Shown here: one piece after another, positions 42,916-55,385 of the stretch | Numbering within the stretch: the stretch's first letter is position 1 | How the letters are laid out: each line of letters starts with the position of its first letter | Assembly: GCA_030247855.1 (NCBI GenBank) | Contig: JAPDRN010000078.1 | Coordinates: forward strand, 62,001 to 126,000 | Length of the DNA: 64,000 nucleotides | Direction of reading: 5' to 3' | Origin: Knufia peltigerae | Lineage: Eukaryota > Ascomycota > Eurotiomycetes > Chaetothyriales > Trichomeriaceae | Translations under genes and position numbers: made by a program | The notes under the pieces: model-generated | What the model was told of the DNA's origin: nothing | The model's input: only the letters and a program-made list of their open reading frames with translations | The model's database searches: none

Positions 42916-45125
42916 ATGTGGATATACTATTCAGGCGTTGGAGGTGGCAAAAAGGTCTTCTACCTGAAGAAGTGATTTTGAGCTATGGGTGGAGTGAGAG
43001 CTGGAGACCGATGTAGATATTTCGGAGGCGAACATACATGGTTTGATGCATTGAATATAGCAAAGAACATGGAGTTTCGCTCAATAGGGTATTTTGTACA
43101 TACGATATTGGAGCACAGAGTATAAGTGTGAGATGAGCAATGAACATATGAAGACCAAGACCTTCTTCTGAATATATCTTTTTTTCACGTCGTTCTGGCC
43201 GAATTATCTCCAAATAGTATCGAGAATCTCGACCTGAAGTTTTTGAGTTTGCATTCCTCAAACATTTCATGCAATTCCTCTCTCTTTCTGGATCAGGCAG
43301 TCGTTGACTCTCGACGTTTGAAATCTTCACATGAAGATATTTACTGGCGTTATGCAATTACTTGTCTTTCAGGCCTCATTTCCAGGCGAGGCTACACCTG
43401 GAAGTCAACCTTTAGAAGGCGACATGCTGCGGTCATTCGGGTAGGGGGCAGGATAGGGTGAGGACGGATGTCCAGAAGAGTTGATCTGTCACATTTGATC
43501 AGCTGGACAAAGGGGGCCTGTGTTACCAAATAAAAAAAGACAAGGACAGTGAAGCCTGTTCCAACGACCCTCTTTAGACAAGAAAAGATACGACATTGCC
43601 ATCTGAAATTTGTAATTTTATGAAATTGTGTGATCGATGTAACTAAATCATGTAGCGAGGCTTCACTGATTGATATCGGTAGACACGAGAGCTGTGCCAA
43701 TATCAGAGGTGCAGGGATGCCATCAACTCACGAGAAGGCTGGCAACTTTCGAGATCAACCGGCAGCCCTCGTTATATATCTCAGCATAGGGGTACCGACT
43801 GCGCATGGTATCTGACTTGCTCAGCTTATCTTTACTCGACCTGAGAGCATGTGGAACTTTTCGCGAAGAGACCCATGCCTTTTGACACTGGGACTGCGAA
43901 GACTGAATGACCGGGAATCGTGTCTCCCCTTTCTTCCCAGTAGAGAGAAGATCCTCGACTACAGGGGTATGACTGGCCATGGATGCCGTCTTCCTCGGTC
44001 CGATATGGGTGTCACAGCAGATTGCCGAGCATGGATACATACCCTAAGATCATACCAGGTTGGGTCTTTTCTCTTCTCAGGGGATCTATCTCAGCCGGAC
44101 TCTCCAAGCACTACGTTTATTGCATGCTTCTGATGCCAGGAGGACTCGGGACCCTGTTTACCGAGTGTCCGTCAATTCCTCCATCCGCTGAGCTTGCGGA
44201 ACAGCGCTATGCTTGGCAGGTATCTCGTCTGAGGATGATCCGTTCCAGTCTGCCGGTAAAGAAGTACTGTATGAGCTTAAACGAGACGTCGTGTATACCT
44301 CACACCACAGAACCTTACTGGTCTCGCATACACATAACACTGCATGAAGACGTTGTAGGCCGCAGTAGTTATCAGCCGAGGGATAATGTTCCGAATTGCC
44401 TGTATTGCCTCTTACAATACAGTACCACAAACCAGACGTGAACGATGCATTGACCGCCAACATGGCCCCGTTATGGTTGCGACGCTGTCAACTAGTGGTA
44501 TTGGAATTTTTCCAACTAGTGGCCAAAATAGCCAAGATGGTAAGTAGATCCGGGCTATTCCTGATCTCCGCCTGAACATGTGTATTGTACTTCGTACTCG
44601 TATCTGAGGCCAATGCAGGTCGGTGTCTCTACGCCGAGATCACGTGTATGGCCAAGATGCTCAGCCTTTCGGGACTCAAACACCGAGACGCTTTTCACTT
44701 TTCTCCGCAGTTTTGGAACCACCATGGACCATCGCCACTTGCAATCTGCATGCGCATCATCGCACAGCTTTCGCAGCCTCCAGATCTGGGGAAGTTCAAG
44801 CTCGTTACATCTTGAACCCTGTCTGTCCACTCTCGGTCATCGACATGCCCCGAAATCTCTCAATTATGACAAAGGCCTCGCCCACGTTGTCTCCTCTTCC
44901 TGGACAGGTGATCGTGTTCAAGAACTGATACAATTCATTCAAATTACTTTGCCTCTACTTCTTTCTCGGGGTCCTTGAACATCTTCTAATCTACTCTGTA
45001 CACTTCTGCCCAGCTATCCATTTTGAGCGTGCTGTGCATTTCTTCCTTTTTCCTCTCTGCACCACATTCTTCTTTCTGAAGGACTACAACACCAACTGAC
45101 AACAATCCTAAGCTTGCAACTGACA
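42916..45125. other. Intergenic, aquaglyceroporin to glycerol-3-phosphate dehydrogenase
   Basis: 2.2 kb in which I see only unlinked ORFs. It must include the channel 3' UTR and the dehydrogenase promoter. A composite repeat lies at 44489-44522 and a CACGTG box at 44641-44646. Confidence 0.45.
44489..44522. repeat. Composite direct and inverted repeat
   Basis: CAACTAGTGG occurs twice as a direct repeat (44489-44498 and 44513-44522). Between and overlapping them TTGGAA (44501-44506) and TTCCAA (44510-44515) form an inverted repeat. The arrangement is compact and may be a regulatory site about 600 bp before the dehydrogenase start. Confidence 0.45.
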
Positions 45126-47286
45126 ATGGCTTCTCGGTTCTCTCCGCGGCGGCTCTTGAGGCCACTCGCCTATGGCACAGGACTGGCCGTCGCAGGTACG
45201 ACTGTCATGTACATAGCCTACCGCCCTAGGAATGTTCCCGGCGCAGATACGCTCGCTCCCAAACCCCCACGAAGAGACGCAAATGGCGTCATCATTCCTC
45301 CCAAATTTCCCTACATCAAGTCACGAGCCGAGCAGATTGCGGATCTGAAGAAATCCTCGTCTGCATCGCCATCTGAAGAGTACGATTTGCTTGTAATTGG
45401 CGGCGGAGCCACAGGAACCGGTATTGCGCTGGATGCGGCTACAAGAGGTTTGAAGGTGGCTCTTGTGGAAAGAGACGACTTTAGCAGTGGCACAAGCTCA
45501 AAATCCACAAAATTGGTCCATGGAGGCGTCCGATACCTTGAGAAGGCTGTATGGAATTTGGACTACAATCAGTATCAGCTAGTAAAGGAGGCGCTGAGAG
45601 AACGAAAGAGCTTCTTATACACGGCACCCCACCTGAGTTCGTGGCTCCCCATCATGCTGCCTTTGCAGAAGTGGTGGCAGCTTCCCTATTTCTGGGCGGG
45701 AACAAAATTCTACGACTTCCTGGCCGGTTCAGAGGGTATCGAAAGCTCTTATTTCCTCCCTCGAAGCAAGGCGCTAGATGCGTTCCCCATGTTGAAGAAA
45801 GAGAACCTGGTGGGAGCTCTGGTTTACTATGATGGCCAACACAACGATTCGAGAATGAATGTTTCACTGGCGATGACTGCTACTCTCTACGGCGCGACGA
45901 CGGTCAACCACCTCGAAGTGACAGGTCTCGAGAAAGACGCCAATGGAGTGTTGACGGGTGCAAAAGTGCGAGATCTGATTGCCGACAAGGATGGGAAATC
46001 AGGAAATGAAGATTTCGTTGTCAAGGCCAAGGGCATTATCAATGCAACCGGGCCCTTTGCAGACGCCATCCAGCAAATGGACGAACCGGGTACGAGAGAC
46101 ATTGTGTCACCAAGTCTGGGAGTCCACGTTGTTCTTCCTGGCTATCTCAGTCCTCAGAACATGGGTCTGATTGACCCCTCGACTTCCGATGGACGTGTTA
46201 TCTTCTTTCTCCCTTGGCAAGGCAATACCATAGCAGGAACGACAGACGCACCATGTGCGATATCACAGAATCCAGTGGCTGGAGAAAAAGATATTCAATG
46301 GATTCTGGACGAAATCCGAACGTATCTAACGCCAGACATCGACGTTCAGCGGTCCGATATTCTCGCCGCATGGTCAGGTGAGTTACCCACAAGACACTTT
46401 ACTCAATGTTCTAGAGTTGAATGGCTAACGCAAATCCTCAGGTATCCGCCCTCTTGTCCGAGACCCGAAATCCAAAAATACCGAATCTCTTGTTCGAAGT
46501 CACCTTGTCACTGTATCTGATTCTGGTTTGCTCACATGTGCTGGTGGAAAATGGACCACTTACCGCCAAATGGCTGAAGACGCGGTTGACGAAGCCATTA
46601 AGGTGTTCAAGTTGCAAACCAAGCCTGTTACTTATGTTCCTGATATTAGCGGTGTCAACGGTATTGACCCAACTGCGAAGATCCTCGACGGTACTTGCCA
46701 AACCCATCATATCCGCCTGCTCGGTGCCCACGGTTACTCTACCACGCTTTTCATCAATCTAATTCAACACTTTGGTCTTGACATGGATGTCGCGAAGCAC
46801 CTCGCAACGGACTACGGTGACCGCGCCTGGGATGTGGCCGCAATGGCTACCCCCACGGACAACACGGAGCATTACCCTCGACGAGGCCAACGATTGTCAA
46901 CTCTGTACCCTTTTATTGACGGCGAAGTACGTTATGCGGTCCGGAGTGAATACGCTCAGACCGCAATTGACGTCCTTGCACGCCGCACGAGATTGAGTTT
47001 TTTGAATGCTCAGGCCGCTTTACACGCCCTTCCCAAGGTCATCGATATTATGGGTGATGAATTAGAATGGAGCCAACAGAGAAAGGAAACTGAATGGAAG
47101 GATACAGTTTCTTTCCTCGCCAGCATGGGTCTACCGAGCGACCTGCTTCAAATCACAAGAGAGCAGGTCTTAAAGGGGGAAATGACGACAAGCCACCTTG
47201 CCCCTGCCAAGGGTGCCTCCAAAGCCGTTGTCCCTGTCAGACCTTCGCTTGAGCCTGTTGCCGAATCCCACGGACCGGTTCCATGA
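45126..47286 (+). CDS. GUT2: FAD-dependent glycerol-3-phosphate dehydrogenase, mitochondrial
   Basis: Two exons (45126-46377, 46442-47286) give 698 aa. It oxidises glycerol 3-phosphate to dihydroxyacetone phosphate on the outer face of the inner mitochondrial membrane, passing electrons to ubiquinone. The N-terminus is basic with one hydrophobic segment (about 13-31). The FAD motif is VIGGGATGTGIALDAATRG (91-109), followed by the family block FSSGTSSKSTKLVHGGVRYLEKAV. Further marks are NATGPFAD, SLGVHVVLPG, FFLPWQGNTIAGTTD and LVTVSDSGLLTCAGGKWTTYRQMAEDAVD. The C-terminal helical domain is complete and has no evident EF-hand. With kinase and channel upstream it completes a glycerol-to-glycolysis route. 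Confidence 0.96.
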
Positions 47287-48386
47287 GTACGGCCATTGCA
47301 TGACGAACAGACCAACGAGAAAAGTTTATCTCCGGCGTCATGATCTGCATTATCTACGAGTGCATTGGATTAAAAACGCTGGACCTCTTTTGTATGATAC
47401 CATATCTATGATCTGGCGCAGGGCGTTGGGGGAGCTTCCAGGTTCATCGACCACATGTTTCAGGAGTGATTGAGTATTTTCGGACCATTTACATCTATAT
47501 TTCATCCGGCATTGTTGCTCGGAATGACACTGGGCACGGCCCCGTGGAGCAAGCTGCCTAAAATTTATATCAATTATTTACATATCAATTTTCGATTTTC
47601 GTGTGAAATGTCTGTTCCACGTCAGCATTGGGGCTTACCCAGTTGTCGAACTCGGCAGTAAACATGCGATGCCACTCCTTCTGCACAAACACCACGTGGA
47701 TGAGCGCAATTTATTGCCGATCTATGATAATACTCCCTATTGATGCTCCAACCTGGAGTTGAGGATCGATCCCCAGGTTGCTGAAGATGGATTGCAGTTC
47801 TCTTCTCCAAAAAGGTCATTCCGATCGCTCATCCGGATCATCCGACAAGACGGCAACGATCCAAAAGGGAGAGAAGAATTCTTCGATGGAGTCATGACAA
47901 TAATGAAGGCTTTGTGCATCGGTGTTTTGGATGAAACTCGTGAACGATCGGTCATACATATGGGGATATCATATCCAAGACCAAACCAAGTTTGGGTACA
48001 ACTGACACCCCAGTTCCCCAGGGACTCCTCGGATACCCAGTTTCTGTTCCTCCGTGCTCTGTATACGGGGCTTTTTTGGAGAACGTGGGGCGCATTTTGC
48101 TGCCACCATCCACCCATCCACCATGGCACTACCTCTTCACTATCCCGATACGGGCCTCGAGCCTCCTGGTCGTCGGGGAACCTGATGTGTCGCAGTACAC
48201 CTTAGCGAGATTTATTTTGCTGATGCGTTTTGCTTAATTATTAGCCTTTCGTATTCTGTCACTCTGTCAAGCAGCAAGCTTTCTACTAGAGCTGAACCCT
48301 TTTTCTATTTTGATATTTCGACCATCGAAGTATACAGAACGACAGCAAGCCGTTCGTTGTCCATACCATCAGAATAGACCATCACA
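47287..48386. other. Intergenic, nothing recognised
   Basis: 1.1 kb between GUT2 and the MFS gene, with an AT-rich patch near 47560-47600. Only short ORFs are present. It should contain the MFS promoter. Confidence 0.4.
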
Positions 48387-50144
48387 ATGGTTTTTCTAGG
48401 AATCATCGACGATACCAAAATCCCGCACGTTCCGGGCACCGTTATCCTCGAAGAAGCATACGCCCATTCCGAAAATGTCACCGGTGGCCTCAAGCATGGA
48501 ACAGGGCGCAATGCCAATGTTGTTTTGGTCCCTCAGCCTTCCAACGACCCTAACGATCCCCTCAACTGGCCGACGAGCAAAAAACTGACCGTGTTGGGCA
48601 TCACTTGTTGGGGGTCGATTCTCTATGCGGCCGTTGTGAGCGCCATGCTCAACGCGGCATTCGCCACGATGGCTGTCGAAATCAACACCACGATTCCGGA
48701 TCTCGTTCTCACGTCTGGGTACCAAACGCTCGTGGTGGGCGTCACAGGACCCATGTTCTCGGCGTTGGCTAGAAAATGGGGGAAGCGTCCGGTGTTTATA
48801 CTCGCGTCCATCATCTGCCTGGTGGCGGACATCGTCGGATCTTGCGTCAACACTTACGAAGGTGTTCTCACTTCGAGAATTCTTCAGGGTTTCGCGATCG
48901 CACCGTACGAGTCTCTGGTGTTTACGTTGATCAGCGACATGTTTTTCGTGCATGAACGTGGAATCTACGCATCTTGTATCAACTTCATCCTGGCTGGTAT
49001 CTCGAATTTGACCGGTGTTGTAGCTGGTCCTATCGCGTCGAATATCGGATGGAGATGGCTGTGAGTTACTCTTACTTTCCTCCCCTCTTCTGGATTCTGT
49101 GAGCTAAGAACAACTCTCGCGACAAACAGCTACTACCTTTTGGTGTTATTCGGCGGTATTCAACTCATCCTACAAGTCCTCTTCGTTCCCGAGACGAGTT
49201 ACAACCGCGACCACCGATACGACATTGACGAACTCAAAAACGACAACCTCGAAGGTCTCACGGCTCTGGAAATGCAAGAGAAACTCGACATGGAGAAAAC
49301 CGGCTCCGGCGGCCATACCACGCACGCCGAGGAAGGGATCGCGCACACGAAATCTCAGGACCCGCCACACGCGTACACGAAAAAGACGTGGCGACAAGAA
49401 CTGGCACTGTTCAGCGGCACCTACTCGAACGAGAACCTGTTGCAACTCTTCCTGGCCCCATTCGCCGTCGTCGTCAACTTGGCGGTCTCGTGGATCTTGA
49501 TCGTCAACTCCATGTTTGTGGTCTTGTACGTCGTCATCGCCTTCGTCCTGGCCCAACTCTTCGCCCCGCCGCCTTACTCCCTCAGCCCGGCCAGTATAGG
49601 CTACCTGTCGTTTGGTCCGTTCGTCGGTGGTATCTTGGGTACCGTCATCCTGGGCGCCCTGTCGGACCCCTTCATCAAATGGTGCGCTCGTCGCAACAAG
49701 GGAGTCTACGAACCCGAGTACCGTCTGATCCCTTGTCTCGTCGGTGCTCTCTCCGGGGTAGGCTTGATGCTGTTTGGACACCTCGTGTCCGAGGGCGCTT
49801 CCCCTTACGCGACCGCGACGGTCCACGGGCTCATGCTGTTCGGCGTCATGTTTGCCTGCATCGGCACGAGTAACTACGCCCTGGACGCCTACCGAGGCAT
49901 GGCCAACGAGATTTTCATCGCCTCCATGGCGGTCAAGAACACCATCTTGTTCGGGTTCAGTTACTTTGTCAACAACTGGACGGCTTCCGTGGGTCCCCAA
50001 CACGCGTTTTACGTCTGGGGAGCCGTGGCCTTTGCCTTGATCGCTACGGTGCCCGTCATGTTCTTCTTCGGCAAGAAATATCGAAGTTACTGGGCGAGGA
50101 ATAACTTGTTGGAAAAGATGCATGTCCAGACTCACGAAGAGTGA
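48387..50144 (+). CDS. MFS transporter, DHA1 drug:H+ antiporter/Hol1-like
   Basis: Two exons (48387-49060, 49130-50144) give 562 aa. The N-terminal cytoplasmic tail ends in the DPLNWP box that precedes helix 1 in this group. Twelve hydrophobic helices follow, with a hydrophilic central loop (about 250-310, SYNRDHRYDIDELKND ... KKTWRQELALFSGTYSNENL). The helix 2-3 loop is ALARKWGKRP. Hol1-like members carry polyamines or cations and others export drugs. The substrate cannot be decided. Codons are GC-rich, which creates a long antisense ORF. It stands convergent to a carboxylesterase with a G-rich hairpin between the two stops. Confidence 0.92.
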
Positions 50145-50881
50145 TTTTCTGGAAAGCCCAGCGACAGGTTCAAAGAAGACCTTCTCGAGTGTCGAGTAGT
50201 CCGGATTGACTGTTGGGCCGCAAAGATGGACAACGTCAACGACGACTACAAGAGTGTCATGATCAGGAAGCGACATCGATATAGATTGGACTTGGACTTG
50301 CTTCAAATTTTTGTTTTGCTTTGTTTAACAGAATAGAATAGATTAGACTAGACTAGATTAGAAGATGGGACACTTAGCTACAGTTACAGAGAGAGAGTCA
50401 TACTTTCGAAGGAGTAGCACATACTAGAGCTAGAAAATAGTAAAGCTTGTTACAGTATAAGTAAATGTTTTTGCTCGTGCTTGTGGTACACATGTATGAT
50501 CTGGAATAAGAAGGGGTCCGTATGAACTTTTTGTCCAGCCTCGCAATAGAGATTTGTGACAGGGTATGTAAGGTTTGTACTCGTGATAAAAAGGCCTGTC
50601 CCCAGGGTCAATCTTTCCCCCTCCCCTGGGAGGAGTTGGACGTTTATATATTCCCGGGCGGGGAGGGGGAGGGAAACAAGTTCCTTTTGGCTACTTCCCC
50701 GTAACTTAGTAGTTGCAGCTTGGAATGAGAAGGTTTTGAAGATTCCCAAGCCTGGGTAAGTACCAGGTACAGGGGAGTACGGTATTGTATATATTTCCAT
50801 GTTACTCTGTAGGTTTTTCATTCACCTATATCCCTGATCTGTTTGTACTGTATTTACCGTACATGACTCGGTCATAAAACT
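50145..50881. other. Convergent intergenic region with G-rich hairpin
   Basis: 737 bp between convergent stops with no gene. It includes a run of ACTAG-like units near 50338-50362 and the G-quadruplex/hairpin at 50616-50673, listed separately. Confidence 0.5.
50616..50673. repeat. Inverted repeat carrying a G-quadruplex motif
   Basis: An 11-bp arm (50616-50626) pairs exactly with 50660-50670 around a 33-nt loop. The right arm lies inside GGG-C-GGGG-A-GGGGG-A-GGG (50656-50673): four G-runs with one-base loops, the most stable quadruplex pattern. It lies between two convergent genes, where it could stop or slow polymerase (inference). Confidence 0.7.
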
Positions 50882-52754
50882 CTACAAACCCATCTGGAAA
50901 TTCCTCAAAGCTTGGGAGATGGCGTCAAACCCAACCTCCTTGCTCAACTCCAACACGGTCATCCTTCTCCCAGCCTCGGGAGATTCGGCGTCGTCGATGA
51001 CTCTCGTGACGGCGTGACCTTTGCCGAGGGACGGTCCAAACACCTTGGCCGCCCTGTGAGAGGGGGTGTTGTTCTCCCAAGGGGCCTGTCCCGCGACGAA
51101 CCTCATCAGGTCCAAGCCGAACCCTTGGGCGGCCGCCCTTTGTTCGGCCGACAGCTTGTCGTTGTAGTTTTGGAACAACAAGGCCACGTCGAGGACGTGG
51201 GTCGTCTCCCCTTGGTAAGCGCCCGGCCAGGGGTTGGGCTCGTTCAGGAAAAACGTGTACACCGGTTTGCCCTCGGGCCAGCCCCGTGCAAAAGTCAACG
51301 TGGACGAGTAGAAGCCGATGTCGTTGGCGAATCTCAGGAAGTTTTTGAATGACACTTCGTCGTCGTCTTCGACAGGCTTGCCGCCGAGGGAATACGCTTC
51401 GATCAATGTTTCGGCGATCTTGGGGTTCGATGCAAACGTCTTGCGGAGAGAAGTTGAGAACTTCTCGCGGCAGTTGGGTTTCAAATGACCCATGAGAAAA
51501 CCTAGGACGGAGGCCTGTACCGATCACAAAAAGAGTAAGCATCACGTCCGGGAGTTTTTTGGGTATTGTGTCACCGTCTCCGGGGAGGGAGTGGGGAGAG
51601 GGTGGTCGGCTTACATCAAATTGACTATCTCCAATCATGATAGCGTCAGCCCAGTCTTTACCTGGCATGCTCTTGTCCGACGGGTCACCGATGGACGCAT
51701 AGGTGGGTCTGACGGGGACAATCTCGTCGTCGAGCATGGGAGCAAATTGGACAAATGGTGGAAGTTTGGCGATGATTTCATCGGCGGGGAGGGTGAGCAG
51801 TTTTTGGATTCGTTCGTCGACACTCAGAGACTCAAGGCCCAGGAAACCCAGCGCCTTGGTGTACATGCCCTCGCATGCTTCTTTGGGTAAAGTGGGTGTA
51901 AGGAGACACGATCCTCCGGTCGCAATGACTCGGTTGAAGATTTTTTCTTTCGAGTAAAGTTGTAACGTCGTAGCGGCTGTTGGACCGGCATTAGTTTTTG
52001 AGACGTCAACGAGGCAGAGAGATGGGAGAGGGAGAAGAAACATACCAGCTCCGGCACTTTCGCCTATGACGGTGATATTGTCGGCATCTCCTCCGAATCC
52101 TTCGATATGCTGTTTGATCCATCTGTACGCCGCTCTCTGATCTCGGAGTTGATTGTTGGTCTTGAATCCCTTGGATCGTAATTCTTCCGAGGTCATGAAC
52201 CCGGCGAATCCAAGACGGAAGCTGTCAAGTTACCGTCATCAGTCAGCCCGACAATTCAACCCTTGACCTGAGCGAAGAAAAAGACACACAAAGTGAACAA
52301 ACACCACTCACTTGATGCCAATGCCAATAACAGGAACACCGTTTTCATTTGCGAGTTTAACAATCTTTGCGTGATCATAGTGTGGCCACGAGTTGGCACC
52401 CAACACGAAGCCACCACCATGCATCCAGACAAAGACGGGGATTTTTGTGTTTTGGGTCGTCTTGGGCACGGTGATGTTGAGATTCAGACATTCCAAGTCC
52501 GAATGGTTCGTCGGCGGTTTCGGCACCGTCTGCTGGATGAAGAGCATTTCATTGTCAAAGGCCGCGACGGGACCGTAGGACGACGGGCCATGAGCGGTGG
52601 CGTCCACGGGTGTCGAGTAGCTCGACTTGACTTGAGCCTCAGCCAGACGGTTCTCGAGAGTCGCGTATTGGACCCCAAGGAACTGGGTGACGCCGTCGCC
52701 GTCGCGACCCTTGATCTGGCCGATGGTAGGGTGGTTGATCGTCGCCGTAGTCAT
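50882..52754 (-). CDS. Type-B carboxylesterase/lipase
   Basis: Four exons (52312-52754, 52046-52221, 51615-51976, 50882-51514) give 537 aa, the usual length. The fold is alpha/beta hydrolase. The oxyanion hole is MHGGGFVLG (112-116), the nucleophile is Ser203 in GESAGA, an acidic MLDDEIVPVRP segment follows, and the catalytic His is probably in QGETTHVLDVALLF. The acid is not certain from reading alone. There is no signal peptide, so an intracellular enzyme is likely, unlike most secreted fungal lipases of this family. It cleaves carboxylic esters of unknown structure. Neighbours are an MFS carrier on each side and a lactonase-like gene. Confidence 0.9.
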
Positions 52755-53367
52755 TTTTGTTGTTCGGTGGGGTCGTTTCCCTCACAAGATGGCGAGATGA
52801 CCAAACAGCCAGACGACTAGATTTTCAACTGAGATTCGGTCAATAGCTCAACGGACGATATATCAAGGACACACGCTTGAGGGTGCCGTTACTGCTTTGT
52901 AAAATGAAAAAGTCGGTCTCTCTTGACAGCCTCGTTAAAGGTGTTTGGGGTGTTCGGTTTACCCCACATCATCTCCTGGGAACTTCGGAGAGCCCCACGA
53001 ATAAGATCCCACATCCGAAAAACGAAGGCAAGGTCTCTGATGATCATGTAAGCGATCTGGACAAGGACGCTTTCATGGGGGAAGCCTCACTAGACTCAGA
53101 ACTTGACAGTAAGCTTACTGGACTCTAGAAGAGACGAAGAACCAGCGATCAGGGTGAATGCGAGTGGAGGTACGAAAAGGAAGTCTAGAGACAGTAACGA
53201 CGGTATTATGTGATCTTCGGACCTCCATCGGCCTCAGGTTTCTCTACGGTTCGCCTTCTACTGAGTTAGTCAACTCTACCACCTCAAGAACGTATCTACA
53301 CACGTACACAAACACCTTGTTCTCGACGTCAAAGCATCACCAGGGCACCCAACCATCTAACCCCTGC
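52755..53367. other. Intergenic, carboxylesterase promoter region
   Basis: 613 bp holding the carboxylesterase promoter and the 3' UTR of the next minus-strand gene. No gene or clear site was recognised. Confidence 0.4.
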
Positions 53368-55385
53368 TTATTCCTTTGGTGGGAGGTGCTCAGTCTGACT
53401 AACCAGCTCCTTCTCCTTGTTGATCTCCACCTTCTCCTGACTTGATTCTGGAGCATCCAATCTAACATCCGTGGTCTCATCGTTGAAGAGGCGAGCGATT
53501 TCTTCCAATGACAATCCTTTACTTTCCGGAAAGTAAAAGAAAAGAGGTATGATGAAGCACACCAACAGACTCAAGAATACGAGGTAAAACTTCCATCCGA
53601 TATCCGCAAACGCAGTAGGTGCCACTTCGAGGTAAATGAGGAGGGAACTCCAGTATGCCACGATCGAAGCCGACATTCCCTTCGCTCGGATGTGGTTTGG
53701 GAAGATTTCAGATGTGTAGACACTACAAAAAGAAAACACACATTCGTCAGAACACAGTCTCCGCATGAACCTTCGAGGGAGAAGACACTTACTAGGTGGT
53801 AACGTCAATGTTGAACGCAAACAGAGCAATGTGCAAAAACAGGAAAAACACACTAGCAACAGCTGCAGCATGTGATCCAGTCCTCTCAAAGGTGCTGAGA
53901 GCGGCACATTCGCCAATCAGCGCCAACGCGTCTCCGATCCATCCGATCTTGAGTGCATTGACACGGCCAATCTTGTCGATGGTAAAGGCGTTGAAGAAGT
54001 TGCCACTCAGAGCGAGAGTGGCATAGCATCCAGAAAAGAGCAGTTGCATAGTGGTACCGAAGCCGAGGGCACTGTAGAGTTCTGGGCCGTAGTCTATTTT
54101 CCAGGGGGAAAAATATCATGGTCAGTCGTCTTGTGAATCTTGATGGTCGAGACTTGACTTACTTGCAATAACAGTGGTACCTGTGGTTTGTGATCCGAAC
54201 ATCACAATAGCGCCTATGATCATTCGTTTTCTGTATGACGCTCTGACAAACATCTCTTTCCAAGACACCTCATTGTGCTTGTCAATTTCGTATTGTTGCT
54301 TGATTTGCTGGTACTCTCGGAACGCAAAGACATCGTCCGGGTCACTTTCGTCTCGATGTAGCCTTTGCACAATTTTCAAGGCTTCTTCGGCTCGTTCTCG
54401 AGAAATCACTATTCAAGCATCAAATGTCGTCAGTACTGTCGTCTAATCCTTGAGACTGACAAATTAGGACAAACTTACACCATCGAGGGGATTCCGGCAT
54501 CCAGAGTATACCGACTGCGCAGAACAAGGCAGGAATGGCTTGGATGGCCAAAGGGAGACGCCACTGCGCACCACTGGCGTCGACGAAATAAAACCCGAAG
54601 CCGGCCCAACTAGAAATCCATCAGTCAAACTTGTCACTGTGTGTCGACACAAACAACATCTCGGTTTCTTTGGGCCCACTCACCTCGCTGTAGCATAGCC
54701 GATGGTGACACAAATACCATGGAACCCAACCATCATACCACGAGAATGAGGAGGGGAAACTTCACTCTGGTACAGAGGAACAAGAGGTAGCAGCATGCCT
54801 GTCGTAATCAATCGTTTTAGTATCTATTCAGGGCCAAAGTTTCTGCGAACATCAACGAGCCACGACTTACCAACTCCGAGTCCATTGATGAATCGGAAGA
54901 TGAGAAAGGCAGCGATATGCTGAGGACATCCAGCCTGCAGAGCGCCTCCTACAGTAGCGAGGACGGCACCGATGAAGATTGATTTTTTGCGGCCCAACTG
55001 CTCGGCTGACCAAGACGCAAACAGGGCACCCAACACTTGAGTCGTTGTCAGTACAACTTCTTCGTCACCGCGGGAATGTGTTATGCTGGGCGTTACTCAC
55101 AGCCTCCACCGGTATAGATACCGTTTGTTGCGCCGGCAATTTCATTCCTGTTGGAACTCTTGTCGAGACCAAAGTACGATCTGTGAAGGGCCCGGTCAGT
55201 ATTTGATCACCGGCAAAATCCTCAATGTGACGACCTGTCAGTGGAGGTTGTATCCAGACTTACATGAATGAAGGTTGTGCGAGGGTCGTACCAATAATGG
55301 TATTCGAGTATCCAAAGGCAAACGATCCCAGAGCCACAAAGGCCACAATGAGGATGTTGTACGCGTTGCGTTTCTTTTCAACCAT
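53368..55385 (-). CDS. MFS sugar transporter (hexose/lactose-permease-like)
   Basis: Eight phase-consistent exons (55264-55385, 55101-55180, 55035-54871, 54798-54684, 54609-54479, 54408-54163, 54093-53793, 53722-53368) give 504 aa. Sugar-porter marks: SWSAEQLGRKKSI after helix 2, RFINGLGVGMLLPLVPLYQSEVSPPHSRG, MPESPRWLISRERAEEAL at the central loop, IDKIGRVNALK, VYTSEIFPNHIRAKG and PESKGLSLEEIARLF. The start at 55385 (MVEKKRNAYN) opens directly into helix 1. It is a paralogue-type match to the carrier at 4764-6935 with a different exon pattern. Substrate is unknown. It lies divergent from a lactonase-like gene, so it may import a glycoside, sugar acid or similar compound (inference). Confidence 0.9.

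Noticed and set aside
43983..44441. 152-codon ORF in the gap before GUT2
   Set aside because: No domain, no splice-linked partner exon and low-complexity-free but unrecognisable sequence. Treated as chance.
42916..45125. Large gap as a decayed transposon
   Set aside because: No terminal repeats, transposase fragments or RIP-like strong AT shift were seen.
49170..50306. 378-codon minus-strand ORF
   Set aside because: It is antisense to the MFS gene at 48387-50144, with His/Arg/Asp-rich composition and no domain.
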